Of a DNA stretch of 64,000 bases, positions 23,631-35,177 are shown one piece after another. The position numbers were made by a program, and so were the translations under genes. Position 1 is the stretch's first letter. Each line of letters opens with the position of its first letter. The notes below the pieces were generated by a model. That model ran no database searches and was not told where the DNA came from. It saw nothing but the letters and a program-made list of their open reading frames with translations. The stretch spans positions 80,848,017 through 80,912,016 of the forward strand of contig NC_092807.1 of assembly GCF_040954645.1 (NCBI RefSeq), in the 5' to 3' direction. Source of the stretch: Diabrotica undecimpunctata. Taxonomy: Eukaryota > Arthropoda > Insecta > Coleoptera > Chrysomelidae.

Positions 23631-24314
23631 ACCAAACGTACTAGAGAGAAAATCAGTAAATACACCATAGAGAAAACAAAACACCAGAGAGAAAACACTA
23701 CAAAAAACAACAAAAACAATGCACCAAGAAGATAGTTCGTAGCTCAAAAAACTCGTGGACAATCGCAACGTAAAGCGTGGACCCAGTTAATGTTAAGTAG
23801 ATAATTATTACACTAATATGCACTAATTCTGATTTTATGTTTCAGGCATTCTACAAAAAAAAATCCAAAAAACACACAAAAAACGGCTTCAGCCAAGAAA
23901 AAAATCAAAAAACTACTATCAAAAACCGGCGCAAACCACAAAAAATAATAACAAAAACCATTAAAAACCCGGGCTCGTAAGCAATTTTAGTTCGCGGATA
24001 GGCCACAGTAAGATAACAGGATTATAGCGTCAATGCTGTCCTGAGTTTTGAATTCGGTTAGGAAACCATGTTGGAGTTCTATTACCCAGGACTCCCACAT
24101 GAAGAGCATTTGGCTGATAGTTGTGCTCCTATCGAGCATCAGAGTGCTATAGGGAGAAAAGGGATGGTCTGAAGCATTGGAGCGCGGTGGAGTGACTCCT
24201 GTTTTTACTCGAGTTAATACACCTCGTTCGAATGAATTGTTATACCCGAAAGTAATTCTTAGGGGTGAACATGTCTCACGGGCTGGTTTTATTTAATTGC
24301 TTGCTTGCTTGCTT

Positions 24315-24325
24315 GGAATGCCCGA
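24315..24325. repeat. Target-site duplication, 3' side of Jockey LINE
   Basis: Exact second copy of GGAATGCCCGA, directly after the (TTGC)n tail. Confidence 0.75.
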
Positions 24326-24539
24326 TTAGATCTCACAGTGACAATCTGTCTTAGTTTTTAGTTGCGACAAAAGAGTCAATTGAATATATTTGTCAACTAA
24401 ATTCTTGTTTATAATAATTAATTATTAGTATTTACTGTTTGTAATGCTAATACCCTTTCTTTATATACGCTACAATATAGCCATACGCTAAATAAAAAAA
24501 ATAAAATCGAACCTGCATTCCTTAACTCTTTATAGTATT

Positions 24540-24960
24540 TGACTTGTGACAAAAGCTTGATAAAAATTAAAAGATATTAGACGAATATTTGTATAACATT
24601 TTACTGTACACATTTGTAATCATTCTTCTGATAATTAGTTTGTATAAGTTACATTAATAAGTTGCCGTAAAAAGACTAATCGATCGATAATTTCTGGTCT
24701 TCTTTTGTATGAAGTTAAATCATCGTGGCGTTGTGCCATTTTGTTGGGACATTGGCGTTGTGAAAAACAAGTTAAAAAATAGTTTAATTTTTTCAAGTAA
24801 TTTATGTTCTTCGTGGTTTGTTGCTTCTGCCGCTATTTTATCTTCACCTGGAGATCGACTACTTTTGGCATCTGGGAGTTCTGATTTTGTTATATCAAGC
24901 ATTAAATCTGATACTTGGCTTAATATTTCTGTTTTTGAAAGTTTGTATTTTTGAATTTTT
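24540..24960 (-). pseudogene. RTE-like LINE reverse transcriptase fragment
   Basis: The minus strand reads LPDAKSSRSPGEDKIAAEAT and HKLLEKIKLFFNLFF, matching the segment before RT motif 1 in RTE-type LINEs (S-P-G-E-D-x-I-x-x-E). Downstream on the minus strand, decayed sequence around 24660-24720 resembles the NYRPISLL region with frame breaks. Only a few hundred bases are recognisable. The plus-strand ORF over the same bases is a shadow. Confidence 0.65.
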
Positions 24961-25099
24961 GTATTTTTATTAATAATTGAATATTTTTGAATTTTTGTAT
25001 TTTATAATTTTTGCTCTGTTAATAGTTGTGTTTTTTTCTCGGTTTTTTAGCTTCTTGGTATCAGTTTTAAAATTTTGTATGTTCCTTCTTAAACCTAGA

Positions 25100-26097
25100 T
25101 GTTTTGGTATTTATTTGGTTTTTTCTTCCTTGTAGTTCTTGTTGTCTTTTTAAATGTATTATTTATGTCTACGAGAGCTTCCTTGTTTATATTGTTATAC
25201 TTGTCTATGTCGTGTTTCTTAAATAAGATATTATGTAGATAACTTTAATTTTTAATTTTTTTTTGTCTGAAAAAATATGTTCATTTGAATGTATTGCAAT
25301 AAACGCCTTTGCTATTGTTTGCTTTAATGTATTTATGTATGGTTCATGTTGCACTCTTCAATCTATTGTGAATAACTTGCTCAAATATTTATTGATTTTA
25401 ACCATCCTGTATCTTTCCGTTTTATCATTTGGAATATTTCCTTATCAAGCAATATTGTCACGTGAGCTTACTTTTCTCAATTTGAAAATGGAAAAAAATT
25501 ACAAATATCGATATCTGCTTGTTTCAGTTTTGTACAAGAATTTGTAAAAATAATAGGACTACCTCGCCGAACTTCGAGTATAATACAACATAAAATGCAA
25601 ATAAACACATAAAGCTGTGTCATTCAATTTAGTCACAGTCTTTATACAGGACTGTTTAAAGGGGAGAAGTTAGAAATATCACTACTTACCTGTCTCAGTA
25701 CTTTAGAATTTATAAAAATTATACGACCGTCCAGAATATAACACAAAATAAATTACAAATTCGCTGTATAATACAGAGTGAGCTATCAGTTATTTTCAAA
25801 CTGAGTGAAATCTGTGGTCGTCACTGGTAGTGAACTAGTTTAATACATTAACGCCTTTAAATATGTCTTTCTTTGTGCGAGATGAAAAAATCGATTTTGT
25901 TTCTTATTCTTTCGTTTAAGCTTTTTCATATGCATCTTCTATGCTTTTTGTTTTTAAAGAATCTGTTCGTCTTGTAAAGATTAACTTACCAAAGAGAGTT
26001 TAATAGACATTATTTAATAGTATCTATATAAATAGTAATAATATATTTAATAGATATTATCGTGTATCGTTACTAATTTACTTCTAAAGTTAATTAC
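25100..26097. other. Gene-free stretch
   Basis: AT-rich, with homopolymer-rich sequence. May include more of the decayed RTE-like LINE on the minus strand (25100-25260), but no motif supports it. Nothing else seen. Confidence 0.45.
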
Positions 26098-26295
26098 TAT
26101 TTAAATGGGAATAAGCCACAATTAAAGGTTAAAATACGTTTATTGACGTTTCAATTTCCACTTCGGAAATCGTTCTCAAAATACAAACATTAGTAAAATT
26201 AATAGTTAATTTAATAATTTAATAAATAATTTTAATTAAAAATAGCTTCAGAACACTTCTAAAGTTACTAAGTGGTGTTTTTACCGGGTCTTTCT
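26098..26295 (-). repeat. Short repeat family copy (GAAACGTCAATAAACG repeat)
   Basis: The minus strand shares the order of blocks found at 33657-33800, 43921-44110 and 44385-44535: TTTGAGAACGATTTCCGAAG, GAAACGTCAATAAACGTATT, TTAATTGTGGCTTATTCCC and AATAGCTTCAGAACA-like ends. A hairpin, ATTTCC-GAAGT-GGAAAT, sits just before GAAAC. Confidence 0.85.
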
Positions 26296-27600
26296 TGATT
26301 ACAATCATGACATTTAAATCTTCCCATATTAATAAGTAACCAGCAAAGTCGTTGATTGCAGATACACTTTTTCGTAAACGTTTCTACTTTCTCGTGTTTG
26401 TGTTATTACTTGTCTTTCACGAATTGTAGGTGAGGTTGGATTGAAGTTTGTGTTTTTGGCATTCAAACAGTACACTTGCTGTGCGTATTAATGATTATTT
26501 ATAATTGTTCCTATGAGTAGCTGGGGGAAATTTATTTGATTTTCAGACATCGATTAGATTTCAACTGGTTTCCTTAGGACTCGTTCTCGACCAAATATTG
26601 TGTGACTATTCAGTTCTTGGCAATAATGCTTTTACGGTAACTTCCGGATCTATTTGCGTAATCGCTATTTTTCAGTTTTAAAGTGCCAGAAAATTTCCTT
26701 TGCCATTTTGCTTTCATACCCATAGCTCATCAAGTACTCGCAACTCGCAACAAATTTGTTGTGAACCAATGGGCATTTCTCAGAGTTGCAATCTGGATAT
26801 GAATACTATCTTTTGTCCCCAATATTTTTATATTTTGTATACGTTCAGTTAATAGCAATTAAAGTGATTGGCAATTTAAGTAATTTACAAGGTAAGTTAA
26901 AACGCGTTGAGTGATAGTTCTTTAAATTATTTGCTTAATTTTTTTTGGTACTGTCACTTAAGGATTCTATTCCATGGCATAAAGTTCTGAATTTCCATAA
27001 GAATATTGGATCTAAATGAATAATTTGCTCGACACTTGAAACATTTTGTAAATTTGTCGATTTTTAAAATATTTTTCATCTTTATTTGTAACTAATAATA
27101 ACAATATTTAAGACTACGCCGTAACCTACACGAGTTATACAACTTATTTTTAAATAAGTAATAATAAATAAATATAAAAGGGTGACCGTTAATGAATGCT
27201 TATTATTTTTAGGCATGGATTTCTCACGTTTAATCAATATCAGACGTTTTATTATGTACTTAACGGTATAAGTTATTATAGTGTTACAGAGGACACGATT
27301 GTTCTTAAATTGTCTATTGGATTTATTTTGTCACATAAATTCTTAGGAAAGTCGTAGGAAAGGTTTGGGAATAAAAGCACCGGTGATTGTTAACATGCGT
27401 GTTGCCTGTTATTTGATCAAACAGAAGAGAGTATTTATCAAAGAAAACCCTACATTTCGTAATAGTCTAATACTACAATAGTAATATAATTATAGTTATT
27501 TCAATTTTGTATGCAATATTGCGTATGTTGATTGAAATTAAAATAAATTGAAATTACTGAAAAGACAGGACGGATACGAGTAATTTCTCTGAACCGTTGA
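26296..27600. other. Gene-free stretch
   Basis: AT-rich sequence. No ORF, repeat or RNA could be supported. Confidence 0.5.
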
Positions 27601-27689
27601 GGTGGAAATAACTCCGCAGCCCCACCACTCGCAAAATATAAGAACAGACGGCAAAGGAAATACTTCAGATTATGGAAAGAAAGGGATTC

Positions 27690-28400
27690 TCTATCTTCTT
27701 TTTTTAAGAAAAAGAAAGCAAAAGGAACCCCTGCTAGTCGAAAGAGAAAAGACAAATCTGAGATTGACGACATAGGTAATGCACACTTACTAAGAGAAGT
27801 ATATAAACAGCTAAGAGAATTAAAAAGAAGAATATGAAGAAAATACAATATAATTAAAAATAAAGGAGCTGAAAATAAACGAGAAACTAAAAAATGAAAA
27901 AGCTAGAAAAGACTCGAAAAAAACTAATATTGTAGTAACTGGATTAAAGATTGATACAGATGAAGACAAAATACAGGAAGATATGACAAATTTTATAAGA
28001 ATACGCCTAAAGGAGGCAGTAATTATAAAAAGAGCAAAAAAATTAGGGAAAAAAACTTATTTGCTAAAATGAGAGAACACGTGAAAAAAAATAGAATTAA
28101 AAACAAAATAGTCTGAAAAGGGTAAAAAGGTATTCATAAATGATGATCTAAGAACAAAATAAAGAGAAATGAGAAAAGACAACTGAAAAAGGTAAAGAAT
28201 TCATGGAAAATATTAAAACGGTAAAAGTAAATTTTAAAAAGATCATAGTAGACCAAGAGGAATGAAGATGAAAAAAGAAAGCTATTTTTGAAAATATTGG
28301 CCTGCAAAAAAACAAGGAGTAGCAGGGAAGGAACAGAAATCGAAAAAACAGAGACAATTAGTGGCAAAAACTAGGAATATGATACAGGTAAACCTGACAA
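27690..28400 (+). pseudogene. LINE ORF1-like protein, broken
   Basis: Reads a basic, coiled-coil-prone region (HLLREVYKQLRELKRRI), then TNIVVTGLKIDTDEDKIQED and IIKRAKKLGKKTYLLKM, resembling the RNA-binding domain of LINE ORF1 proteins of the type with a conserved VTGL/VSGL core. It continues as KVFINDDLRTK with stop codons after. Several in-frame stops. The minus-strand ORFs across this stretch are shadows. Confidence 0.6.
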
Positions 28401-28699
28401 AAACCTGGCTATGACAACGGACACGAATAAATTAAATAAGAGAATGAAAAGTCTAAAAAACTCATCAACTAAGAAAAGAAATAAGCAAATCGTTTGGAAA
28501 ATTGGAACAAAAACAGAGACCAAAAAAAGGATAAGGAATAGTAAAAATTAAAAATAACCATACCTTAATATAAAGCGGAGTATCAGAGGGTAAAAGAGCA
28601 GCTGCAGGTATAAACTGAATAATACATAGAAGACTGGAAAAACAGATAACTTGTGGAAAGCATGGTCAAGGAGAATATTATTAATATAAATAATAATGA

Positions 28700-29179
28700 G
28701 TGTAGCCGTAATAAAACTGTTATAGTAGTATATAGACCAAACGAAGATAATAACGCACAAAGCAAAATAAACAGGATGTTTAACACTAGGTTCTGAATAG
28801 AAATCACAATCTACACTAGACATACCACCATATGGAAAAATTACCAGAAACAACAATAAAAGGAGATTGTTAGAATTTTGCACTTTAAACAATATAACAA
28901 TAACTAATACATTTTTTTAAACAAAAGGAAATCTACATACATAGTAGAGAAGTAAAAAGTCGAAATAAAAAATCCGTAATTGACTATATACTAGTAAAAT
29001 GCAAATATACCGGAAGATTGGAAAGTGTCACTAATAGTGCCCAATTAAAAAAAGAAGATGGAAGATAATGTAATAACTACAGTGGATTGACGTTCTATGT
29101 ACATGTATAAAACTCTTAGAAAATTTAATAAATAAACGATTAAGAATAAAGTGGATTTCGAAGTGGTAGGAGGATACAG
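28700..29179 (+). pseudogene. LINE endonuclease and RT start, broken
   Basis: Endonuclease scraps VYRPNEDNNAQSKINRMF and LLEFCTLNNITITNTFF (the APE segment after the usual GDFN). Then RT scraps NYSGLTFLCTCIKLLENLIN and SGFRSGRR, ending where the LTR-like insertion begins. Many stop codons and small indels. No catalytic residues remain in the endonuclease part. Confidence 0.7.
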
Positions 29180-29718
29180 TGTTTGGCTACGCCACTGGAA
29201 GTCAAACATTTGTTTGTAGTTATCAGTACGATTCCACCGAGTATGGACGCCGCTTGTATTAATCAGTATGATCTTAAACACCATAGAGTCTAGACGCAGC
29301 TTTTACTTAGTTTAGAGCAATAACTCTAAAATGCTTATTTGTGTTATGAAATTTAGTTTAAACGTTACACGTTAGCAAGCGCCGCTTAGTATTACATTAT
29401 TATATTGAATATTATTAAAATAAACGCATATGGTTTATACCCTATATACTTAACTTTAACTCTAAGGATGCTATTGTGTTTGTGTTTCGCAGACTAGTGC
29501 GAATTGGACACTAAAATCTGCTGTTTATTATAGGTGAGATAAAAACTTTTCGAACGGATTTTAACCAGACCTTATTTTAGTAATAGTAACAAAGTTATCT
29601 ACTAAATTAATTATTTGATAATTCTTTTGTTGTTTTATTTCCACGTCAGTGTTAAATGCTAATTTCGCTTTAAATGATAGTAAGATTGCCATCATAATTT
29701 CTTGATCATCTTCTACCA
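29180..29718. mobile_element. LTR-like insertion within the LINE RT (possible solo LTR)
   Basis: Sequence foreign to the RT, beginning TGTTTGGCTACGCCACTGG and ending about TTCTACCA (TG...CA ends), with AATAAA near 29420. Removing it rejoins the QSGFRSGRR-like sequence to the next RT segment (HIFTLKRITQKV). I saw no clear 4-6 bp target duplication and no second copy in the window, so solo-LTR status is inference. Confidence 0.5.
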
Positions 29719-29719
29719 A

Positions 29720-30740
29720 AGATCATATATTTACTTTAAAACGGATAACACAAAAAGTGCTCCAACAGAAAAAAAACTGTAAGTAGCATTTCTTGACATA
29801 ATAAAGCCTTCGGTAAAGTACCAAAAAACTATGAAAAAAAGGAATGGACATAAGTTACTAACAATGACACAAAAAATATAGAACGAGAACAACAATGCAG
29901 TAATAAGTAATATCTGATACGTTAACAATAAATGGACGCTTAAGACAGGGAAGAGCACTTATCCCAACATAAGAAGTAAAAAACTCAATGTAGGGTATAG
30001 AAATCTGCAAAAAAAATATTGGAAAGAGCATCTGCTAACGATTTGGTGCTAATTTCTAAAACTGAAAAAGAACTTTAGAAAACTTTAAAAAGAAGTACCT
30101 ACTCACTGAAAACGGAATGAAGTTAAATATTAAGAAAACAAAAGTTATGCAGATAGCACAAATAAGAGAAGAACTTAACAAAATTAACGGAACAAAAATA
30201 GAACAATTTAAAATTTTAAAAACTTAGGAGTAATAATAGAAGAAACAAGATCTTTAGTAGTATAAATCAACAGTAGAGTAGAGAAAACACTATATCCGTA
30301 TCATAAAATGAACAAAAAATTTATATGTAGAAAAAAAAATATCACGAAATACAAAAATGAAAGTTTTCAAAGTAGTTTATAAGCCTATCCTGACTTTTGG
30401 CAGCTAATCATGGATACTAACGGAACGGCAAAAGAGCAAGATACAGGCTATAGAAATGGAGTTTTTAAGAAGAGTTAAAGGCGTTACCAAAATAAATAGA
30501 TAAGAAACGAATTGTAAAATCAATCTACATACAGAGACAGCTGAGTTGATGGGGACATTTACCCGGACGACGGATACCGTACCAGTGAGAAGTGGGTGAG
30601 AAGAAAATATACTGAAAAACAAAAAAAAAAGAGGAAGATGACTTGAAGTAATCAGTAAGACATGAAAGGGAGGAGGAGGAAAATGGACACACGAAACCGA
30701 AAAGAATGGAAGAAAGTTAAGAAGTAAATTAAACCTTAAA
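29720..30740 (+). pseudogene. LINE RT palm to C-terminus, broken
   Basis: Continuation of the RT: FLDIIKAFGKVPKN (motif A, one Asp replaced by Gly), SANDLVLISKTEKEL (the catalytic box, with YADD changed to SAND), then GMKLNIKKTKVMQIAQIREE, LGVIIEETRS and HKMNKKFICRK. The C-terminal part around 30400-30720 is recognisable only in patches. Loss of both catalytic-box residues and many stops show long decay. It ends a few bases before (TA)n. Confidence 0.75.
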
Positions 30741-30767
30741 CCATGATATGATAGAATGGTTTTACAT

Positions 30768-30776
30768 TATATATAC

Positions 30777-30824
<48 letters not shown>
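30768..30824. repeat. (TA)n microsatellite at the LINE 3' end
   Basis: TA tract directly after the LINE 3' end and before the duplicated repeat. Confidence 0.95.
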
Positions 30825-30825
<1 letters not shown>

Positions 30826-30830
<5 letters not shown>

Positions 30831-31347
30831 TAAATCTTTTAGCAAAAACTGCTATCGTTTTGTTGAACTAAATGGCCAAATATGTGGTCTAGGAGGACAA
30901 ATTCGTTAAACTTTCCGTGCTCGAATCGGTATCAATAAAAGAATATGAATCATTTATTGACAGATGAGACACTTGGACTGATACAAATTCAAACTCGAAA
31001 AGTCCAACGAATGTCTCCTAAAACTTGACCACTGCAATGGTTGGCGTACAGAGTTGCCACCTGCTTTGGCGGCCATAAATAAAAACGACTTAATAATGTC
31101 GTTTTCTGTCCTCTGGGCTATACGAAATGTGTAAAAGATTAAATCTTTTAGCAAAAGCTGCTGTCTCTTTGTTGGATTAAATCGCAAAATATATGGCCTA
31201 GGCGGATAAATTCGTTAAACTTCTCGTATTCGAATCGGTATCAATAAAATGTTATGAATTATTTCAGCATATCCCTGCCTCATCCGATTGGGCTGATACA
31301 GATTTAAACTCTCGGAAAGTCCAACGATTGTCTCCTCAAACTTAACC
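30826..31347. repeat. Two diverged direct copies of a ~215-bp repeat
   Basis: Copy 1 (about 30826-31036) and copy 2 (about 31131-31347) both begin AAAAGATTAAATCTTTTAGC and share CGAATCGGTATCAATAAAA and AGTCCAACGA blocks. The spacer includes the inverted repeat AAAACGAC...GTCGTTTT (about 31080-31104). The family is not recognised. The pair lies between two TA tracts. Confidence 0.85.
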
Positions 31348-31549
<202 letters not shown>

Positions 31550-31551
<2 letters not shown>

Positions 31552-31761
31552 TCTTCTTCTTCTTCTTCAGCCTTCATTCATTCATTGTTGGACATAGGTC
31601 TCCTCCAATTGTTTCCACGCTTCCCTATCTTTTGCAATTCTCATCCACTGCTTTCCAGCTACAGCTGTTATATCGTCTATCCATCTCTTTTTGGGTCTTC
31701 CCACGCTTCTTTTTGTTTCTCGAGGTCTCCAGAATGTCACTTTATGAGACCATCTGTTGGA

Positions 31762-31763
<2 letters not shown>
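31550..31763 (-). pseudogene. LINE 3'-terminal fragment with (GAA)n tail
   Basis: The minus strand reads [20 protein letters not shown] and [20 protein letters not shown] followed by a stop, the C-terminal tail typical of many insect RTE-type LINE polyproteins (GRP-KxRW-x-DD). After the stop, the minus strand ends in a (GAA)n tail (31550-31570 on the plus strand as TCT repeats). It is 5'-truncated to about 200 bp. Both sides are TA tracts. The frame shown is open. A related polyprotein end occurs at 39600-39755. Confidence 0.85.
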
Positions 31764-31851
<88 letters not shown>

Positions 31852-31856
31852 TTATA
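31764..31856. repeat. (TA)n microsatellite
   Basis: TA tract abutting the truncated 5' end of the LINE fragment to its left. Confidence 0.97.
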
Positions 31857-32089
31857 ATTGGCAAAAGATCTAAGAGTATTATCGAATTATAGAACCATCG
31901 AATTTTATTGGAAGAAAAACAGATGCTTAATATAAAATCACATGACTACCTAGGAATTTCAGGTATCAGGACTTTTATAACTAAGTAATTTTATATCAGA
32001 ATACTATGTGCCTGACGAGAAGAGCTGCTCAAACCATAGAGACATACGATATAGCTTAAAGGGAAAATTAGCTAAAGTCACTTGTCGGA

Positions 32090-33990
32090 AGCTACGTTCA
32101 ACTAATGGAAGGCTTATAAAGAAGTTCTAGACCAGTATCTATCGAGGGGGAGGAGAAAGATAAATACCGACACGGGATTAAAAATTGCTGTAAATTATCT
32201 AAACGACGGTGGAATAAAGAACTCTCCGTGTTGAGAAAAAGGACAAGAAAGCTATTTAACAAAACTTAAGTAACCGGAGAGTGGGGAGAATACAGAACCA
32301 TACGGACAGAATACGATACAGCTATAGCTATAACATGAAGTAAGCACTATGAAGTAATTGTAAGCACTCATATTTGCGCCAGTTTTTAAAGAATGCTTTC
32401 AAACGAGAAAATCCTATAAATTAACTCATGCTAAATAATAATATGAGTATAACAATACAGGAAGAGACACTGCTAGATCTTTTCAGAGTGAACTTCCCTG
32501 AATTATAAGGTCAGCTGTCAATCAGGCTTTTCAGAAAACCTCAAGAACTAACTGAGAGAAAGTGGAAAATATTATAAACTATAAAAAAGTAGCATTGGCA
32601 ATTAACTCATGCGAAAGAAAAGGCAAAGTCTTTAAGACCACTAAGTTTGTCATGCCGACAAAAGACATTAGAGATACTGATCGATAGGTATATCAGGCAT
32701 AAAATATCGACACACAGTCGAATAAATCAAAAATAATGTGCCTATAGAGCAGGCAATTCAACCTAGAAAGCACTTCACAGTAAGCAATATACTTCAAACT
32801 GTCTCAACCTTCAAACTCAGAAAGGTGCAAAAATTTTCGTATCTGGGGATAACTGGTGCCAAGCGCACCACTTCACTAACAGCTATGAAGGCCTATACTA
32901 TACGTGCCTCACTTGCATTTGATAACATAGTGAGAGGCAAGAGTAAGAGCCTACAGAATAAAAGAACTACTGAAACTTTGCAATGAATATACCAGCCGTA
33001 TGAGTATCATAAGGACTGTGATGAATGTTTAATGTGGAATGGACGTGGTGATGAATGAATTAATAGCGACTTTAAAGGCAAATGGTCATAAAAAAATTAG
33101 ACATCGGAAAGATTTTGATAATTATCCCGCAAGGAAAGTAAAATACGATAGTAAGTGACCATATGAATGAGACCCTAGAACTAGTGAGATAATGGATTTA
33201 TAAGAAGGGGCTAAATATAACTGTCCCCACAAAGCAACTATAGTCGCTTTTACACACAGATAAAAATTAGAGTAATTAGGTACTTTAAAGCTACATAGAC
33301 AAGGAATTCAGCATGGACTAAGATACTTCAAACTGCTGCAAACGCCAAACTCAGGAAGGTGCAATGACTTTGGTATCTGGAGATATCTGCCATGAGCACT
33401 ACTCCAACAGCAGCTATGGAAGCTCTAAGACGCGCTTTCTTTGCATTTGATAACACAAGAAGATGCAAGATTGGGAGTCTACTAACTAAACGAATAGCTT
33501 AAACTTCGTAATGAAGGAACAGGGCATATGAGTATCATAGGGACTGTGACGAAGGACATATTCAATGTGGAACTATATCGCCTGGCAAAAATATCTAATT
33601 TTAAGAATTAATATAGGGTGTGTACTTCAGAGAGTGACATATGAAAAAAAAAAATTTGTTTAATTTACTTATGTTTGTATTTTGAGAACGATTTCCTAAG
33701 TGGAAATTGAAACGTCAATAAACGTATTTTAACCTTTAATTGTGGCTTATTCCCATTTAAATATAAATTAATTTAAAATGCCACAAGAAAATAGCTTCAG
33801 AACAATATTGAGAAACAAGGAGCTCTACAACCAACAGAGCGAGACCTGATTACAGACGGATCCAAAACTGGTGAGGGCGTGGGGCAGAAATATACTCCAA
33901 AAATACAAGAATTTGCAAAGGTATAACTTGGGGAGAAATTGCACCGTTTTTCCATCAAACGGACCAGCTTTGACCTTGATAGCACCAAAG
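32090..33990 (+). pseudogene. R1-like LINE fragments
   Basis: Pieces of one or two R1-type polyproteins in order. About 32100-32390: WKAYKEVLDQYLSRGRRKIN, then RRWNKELSVLRKRTRKLFNK (linker between endonuclease and RT). 32740-32990: KFSYLGITGAKRTTSLTAMK (the I-T-G-A-x-R-T-T block of the RT C-terminus). About 33310-33545: a second, diverged copy of that same block. 33835-33975: LITDGSKTGEGVG and a continuing RNase H-like stretch. Most of the RT palm is missing. All frames are broken. A short-repeat copy (33657-33800) interrupts the order. Confidence 0.68.
33657..33800 (+). repeat. Short repeat family copy (GAAACGTCAATAAACG repeat)
   Basis: Plus-orientation copy: TTTGAGAACGATTTCCTAAG, GAAACGTCAATAAACGTATT, TTAATTGTGGCTTATTCCC, CCACAAGAAAATAGCTTCAG. 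It is the most complete single-arm example in the window. Confidence 0.88.
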
Positions 33991-34980
33991 GCTGCTGATA
34001 TATTTGTTATATTTTTATCTCTTACAACGCTTTTAGCATATATTTAGTATCAGCATAATTTTATATACTAATTTCTCTCTATTTCTTGTGTTTTTCGAAT
34101 TTTTACGTGCTTTAATATTCTGCTGTGAACTACCAATTTACATGTGTTTGATTGCCTTTTTATTTTACGTTCAATTACTACCTAAAATTCACATATATTT
34201 ATTATTTTATTCTTTTACGTGAATATATTAAACGTATCATATATTTAATGATGAAAGCTAATTACATTTCTCCTTTAGATCAAAAACGATCACTTCAAAT
34301 AGCTCTTACCTAAAGAAGGTGGTTACTATTTTTTAATAGTTTACCCGGAATTTTTTGTAAGCTATAAAACTACTTTATTATAAAAAATGCAACTTGTATT
34401 GCCAAAGAAACAGCTCGTCAAGCTCATAAAATACTTAGCAGAGAAGTTAAATACCAAATACAAACACAAAACATATGTTGTTAGATAATAAATTATTTTT
34501 TTCAGATCTTACACGCGTGCCTCAATCTTTAGAAAATTCACAATGGGTCCCATACCCTTAAACTCTTGGAAAAGAGCAGTTGTAGAATGCCAAAACGTAT
34601 TCACGGTAGTGGGTCGGCCAGCAAAAGAATGCACTAAATCTAAAGTATAATCACTATGATGACTGTATGTGATCGAGTTGCTTTTGACGTACTTCTTGCA
34701 TCTATAGTTGGATAAGCGGCTTCTTTCTTATATGGGATCAAATTAGAATTGCTTTTTGTATTCAGAACCGTACCAAGGTATCTACTGAAATAATAAATGT
34801 CAGAAATACCATGTTTAAAAATTTTTATTTAGCTAGAGGGTAAAACTATTGTGGTCACGATTATTGTAAAAGATGTATTAAGTCTGCAGATTAGTTTTAA
34901 GGCAATAAATTATTTAAAACGGGATTGCAATACTATACAAATAAAACCTACTACAAAATAGCGACAGGAAAATGGGTCTG
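33991..34980. other. Gene-free stretch
   Basis: AT-rich. No convincing ORF, repeat or structural RNA. Confidence 0.45.
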
Positions 34981-34984
34981 TTAC

Positions 34985-35176
34985 AGATCTTTTAAAGTAT
35001 AAGGACGCAAAAAAGGAAATCAAAGTAGCAGTAAGGAAACCTAAGCAAAAGTCTATACAAATCTATGCGATGAACTTAATACCATAGTAAGTGAAAATAA
35101 GATATATGATATAGGCAGATTAAATAAAATACCAGATTTTGATCATATTAGATTTACTAATTTTAATGGAAATTAA
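34985..35176 (+). pseudogene. LINE linker fragment (RTE-like)
   Basis: Reads DAKKEIKVAVRKPK, then after a one-base shift AKVYTNLCDELNTIVSENKI and YDIGRLNKIPDFDHIRF. This resembles the basic helical region between endonuclease and RT in RTE-like polyproteins. Only this part remains. Confidence 0.55.
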
Positions 35177-35177
35177 T

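Larger units (their letters stand above)
19013..24314 (+). mobile_element. Jockey-type non-LTR retrotransposon, full length but inactivated
   Basis: A 5.3-kb plus-strand LINE. A GC-richer 5' UTR (19013-19451) is followed by ORF1 gag (19452-21195), ORF2 endonuclease and RT (21195-23630), and a long 3' UTR ending in (TTGC)n at about 24297-24314. An exact 11-bp duplication, GGAATGCCCGA, flanks the unit (19002-19012 and 24315-24325). There is no RNase H, which fits Jockey rather than I. Base composition is visibly less AT-rich than the surroundings. Multiple frameshifts, nonsense codons and an internal endonuclease deletion make it inactive. Confidence 0.88.
27640..30767 (+). mobile_element. Decayed LINE split by an LTR-like insertion
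   Basis: Plus-strand non-LTR element with ORF1-like, endonuclease and RT segments in order. The RT is cut at 29179 and resumes near 29720, with the protein motif order preserved on each side. The 3' end runs into a (TA)n tract. Reading frames are broken throughout. The clade is not clear from the residues left. Confidence 0.78.

Noticed and set aside
24709..24954. Plus-strand 81-codon ORF
   Set aside because: The opposite strand carries a recognisable RTE-like RT segment. The plus frame is its shadow.
28134..28892. Hydrophobic minus-strand ORFs resembling membrane proteins
   Set aside because: Complement of an A-rich decayed LINE read on the plus strand. The hydrophobicity comes from T-rich codons.
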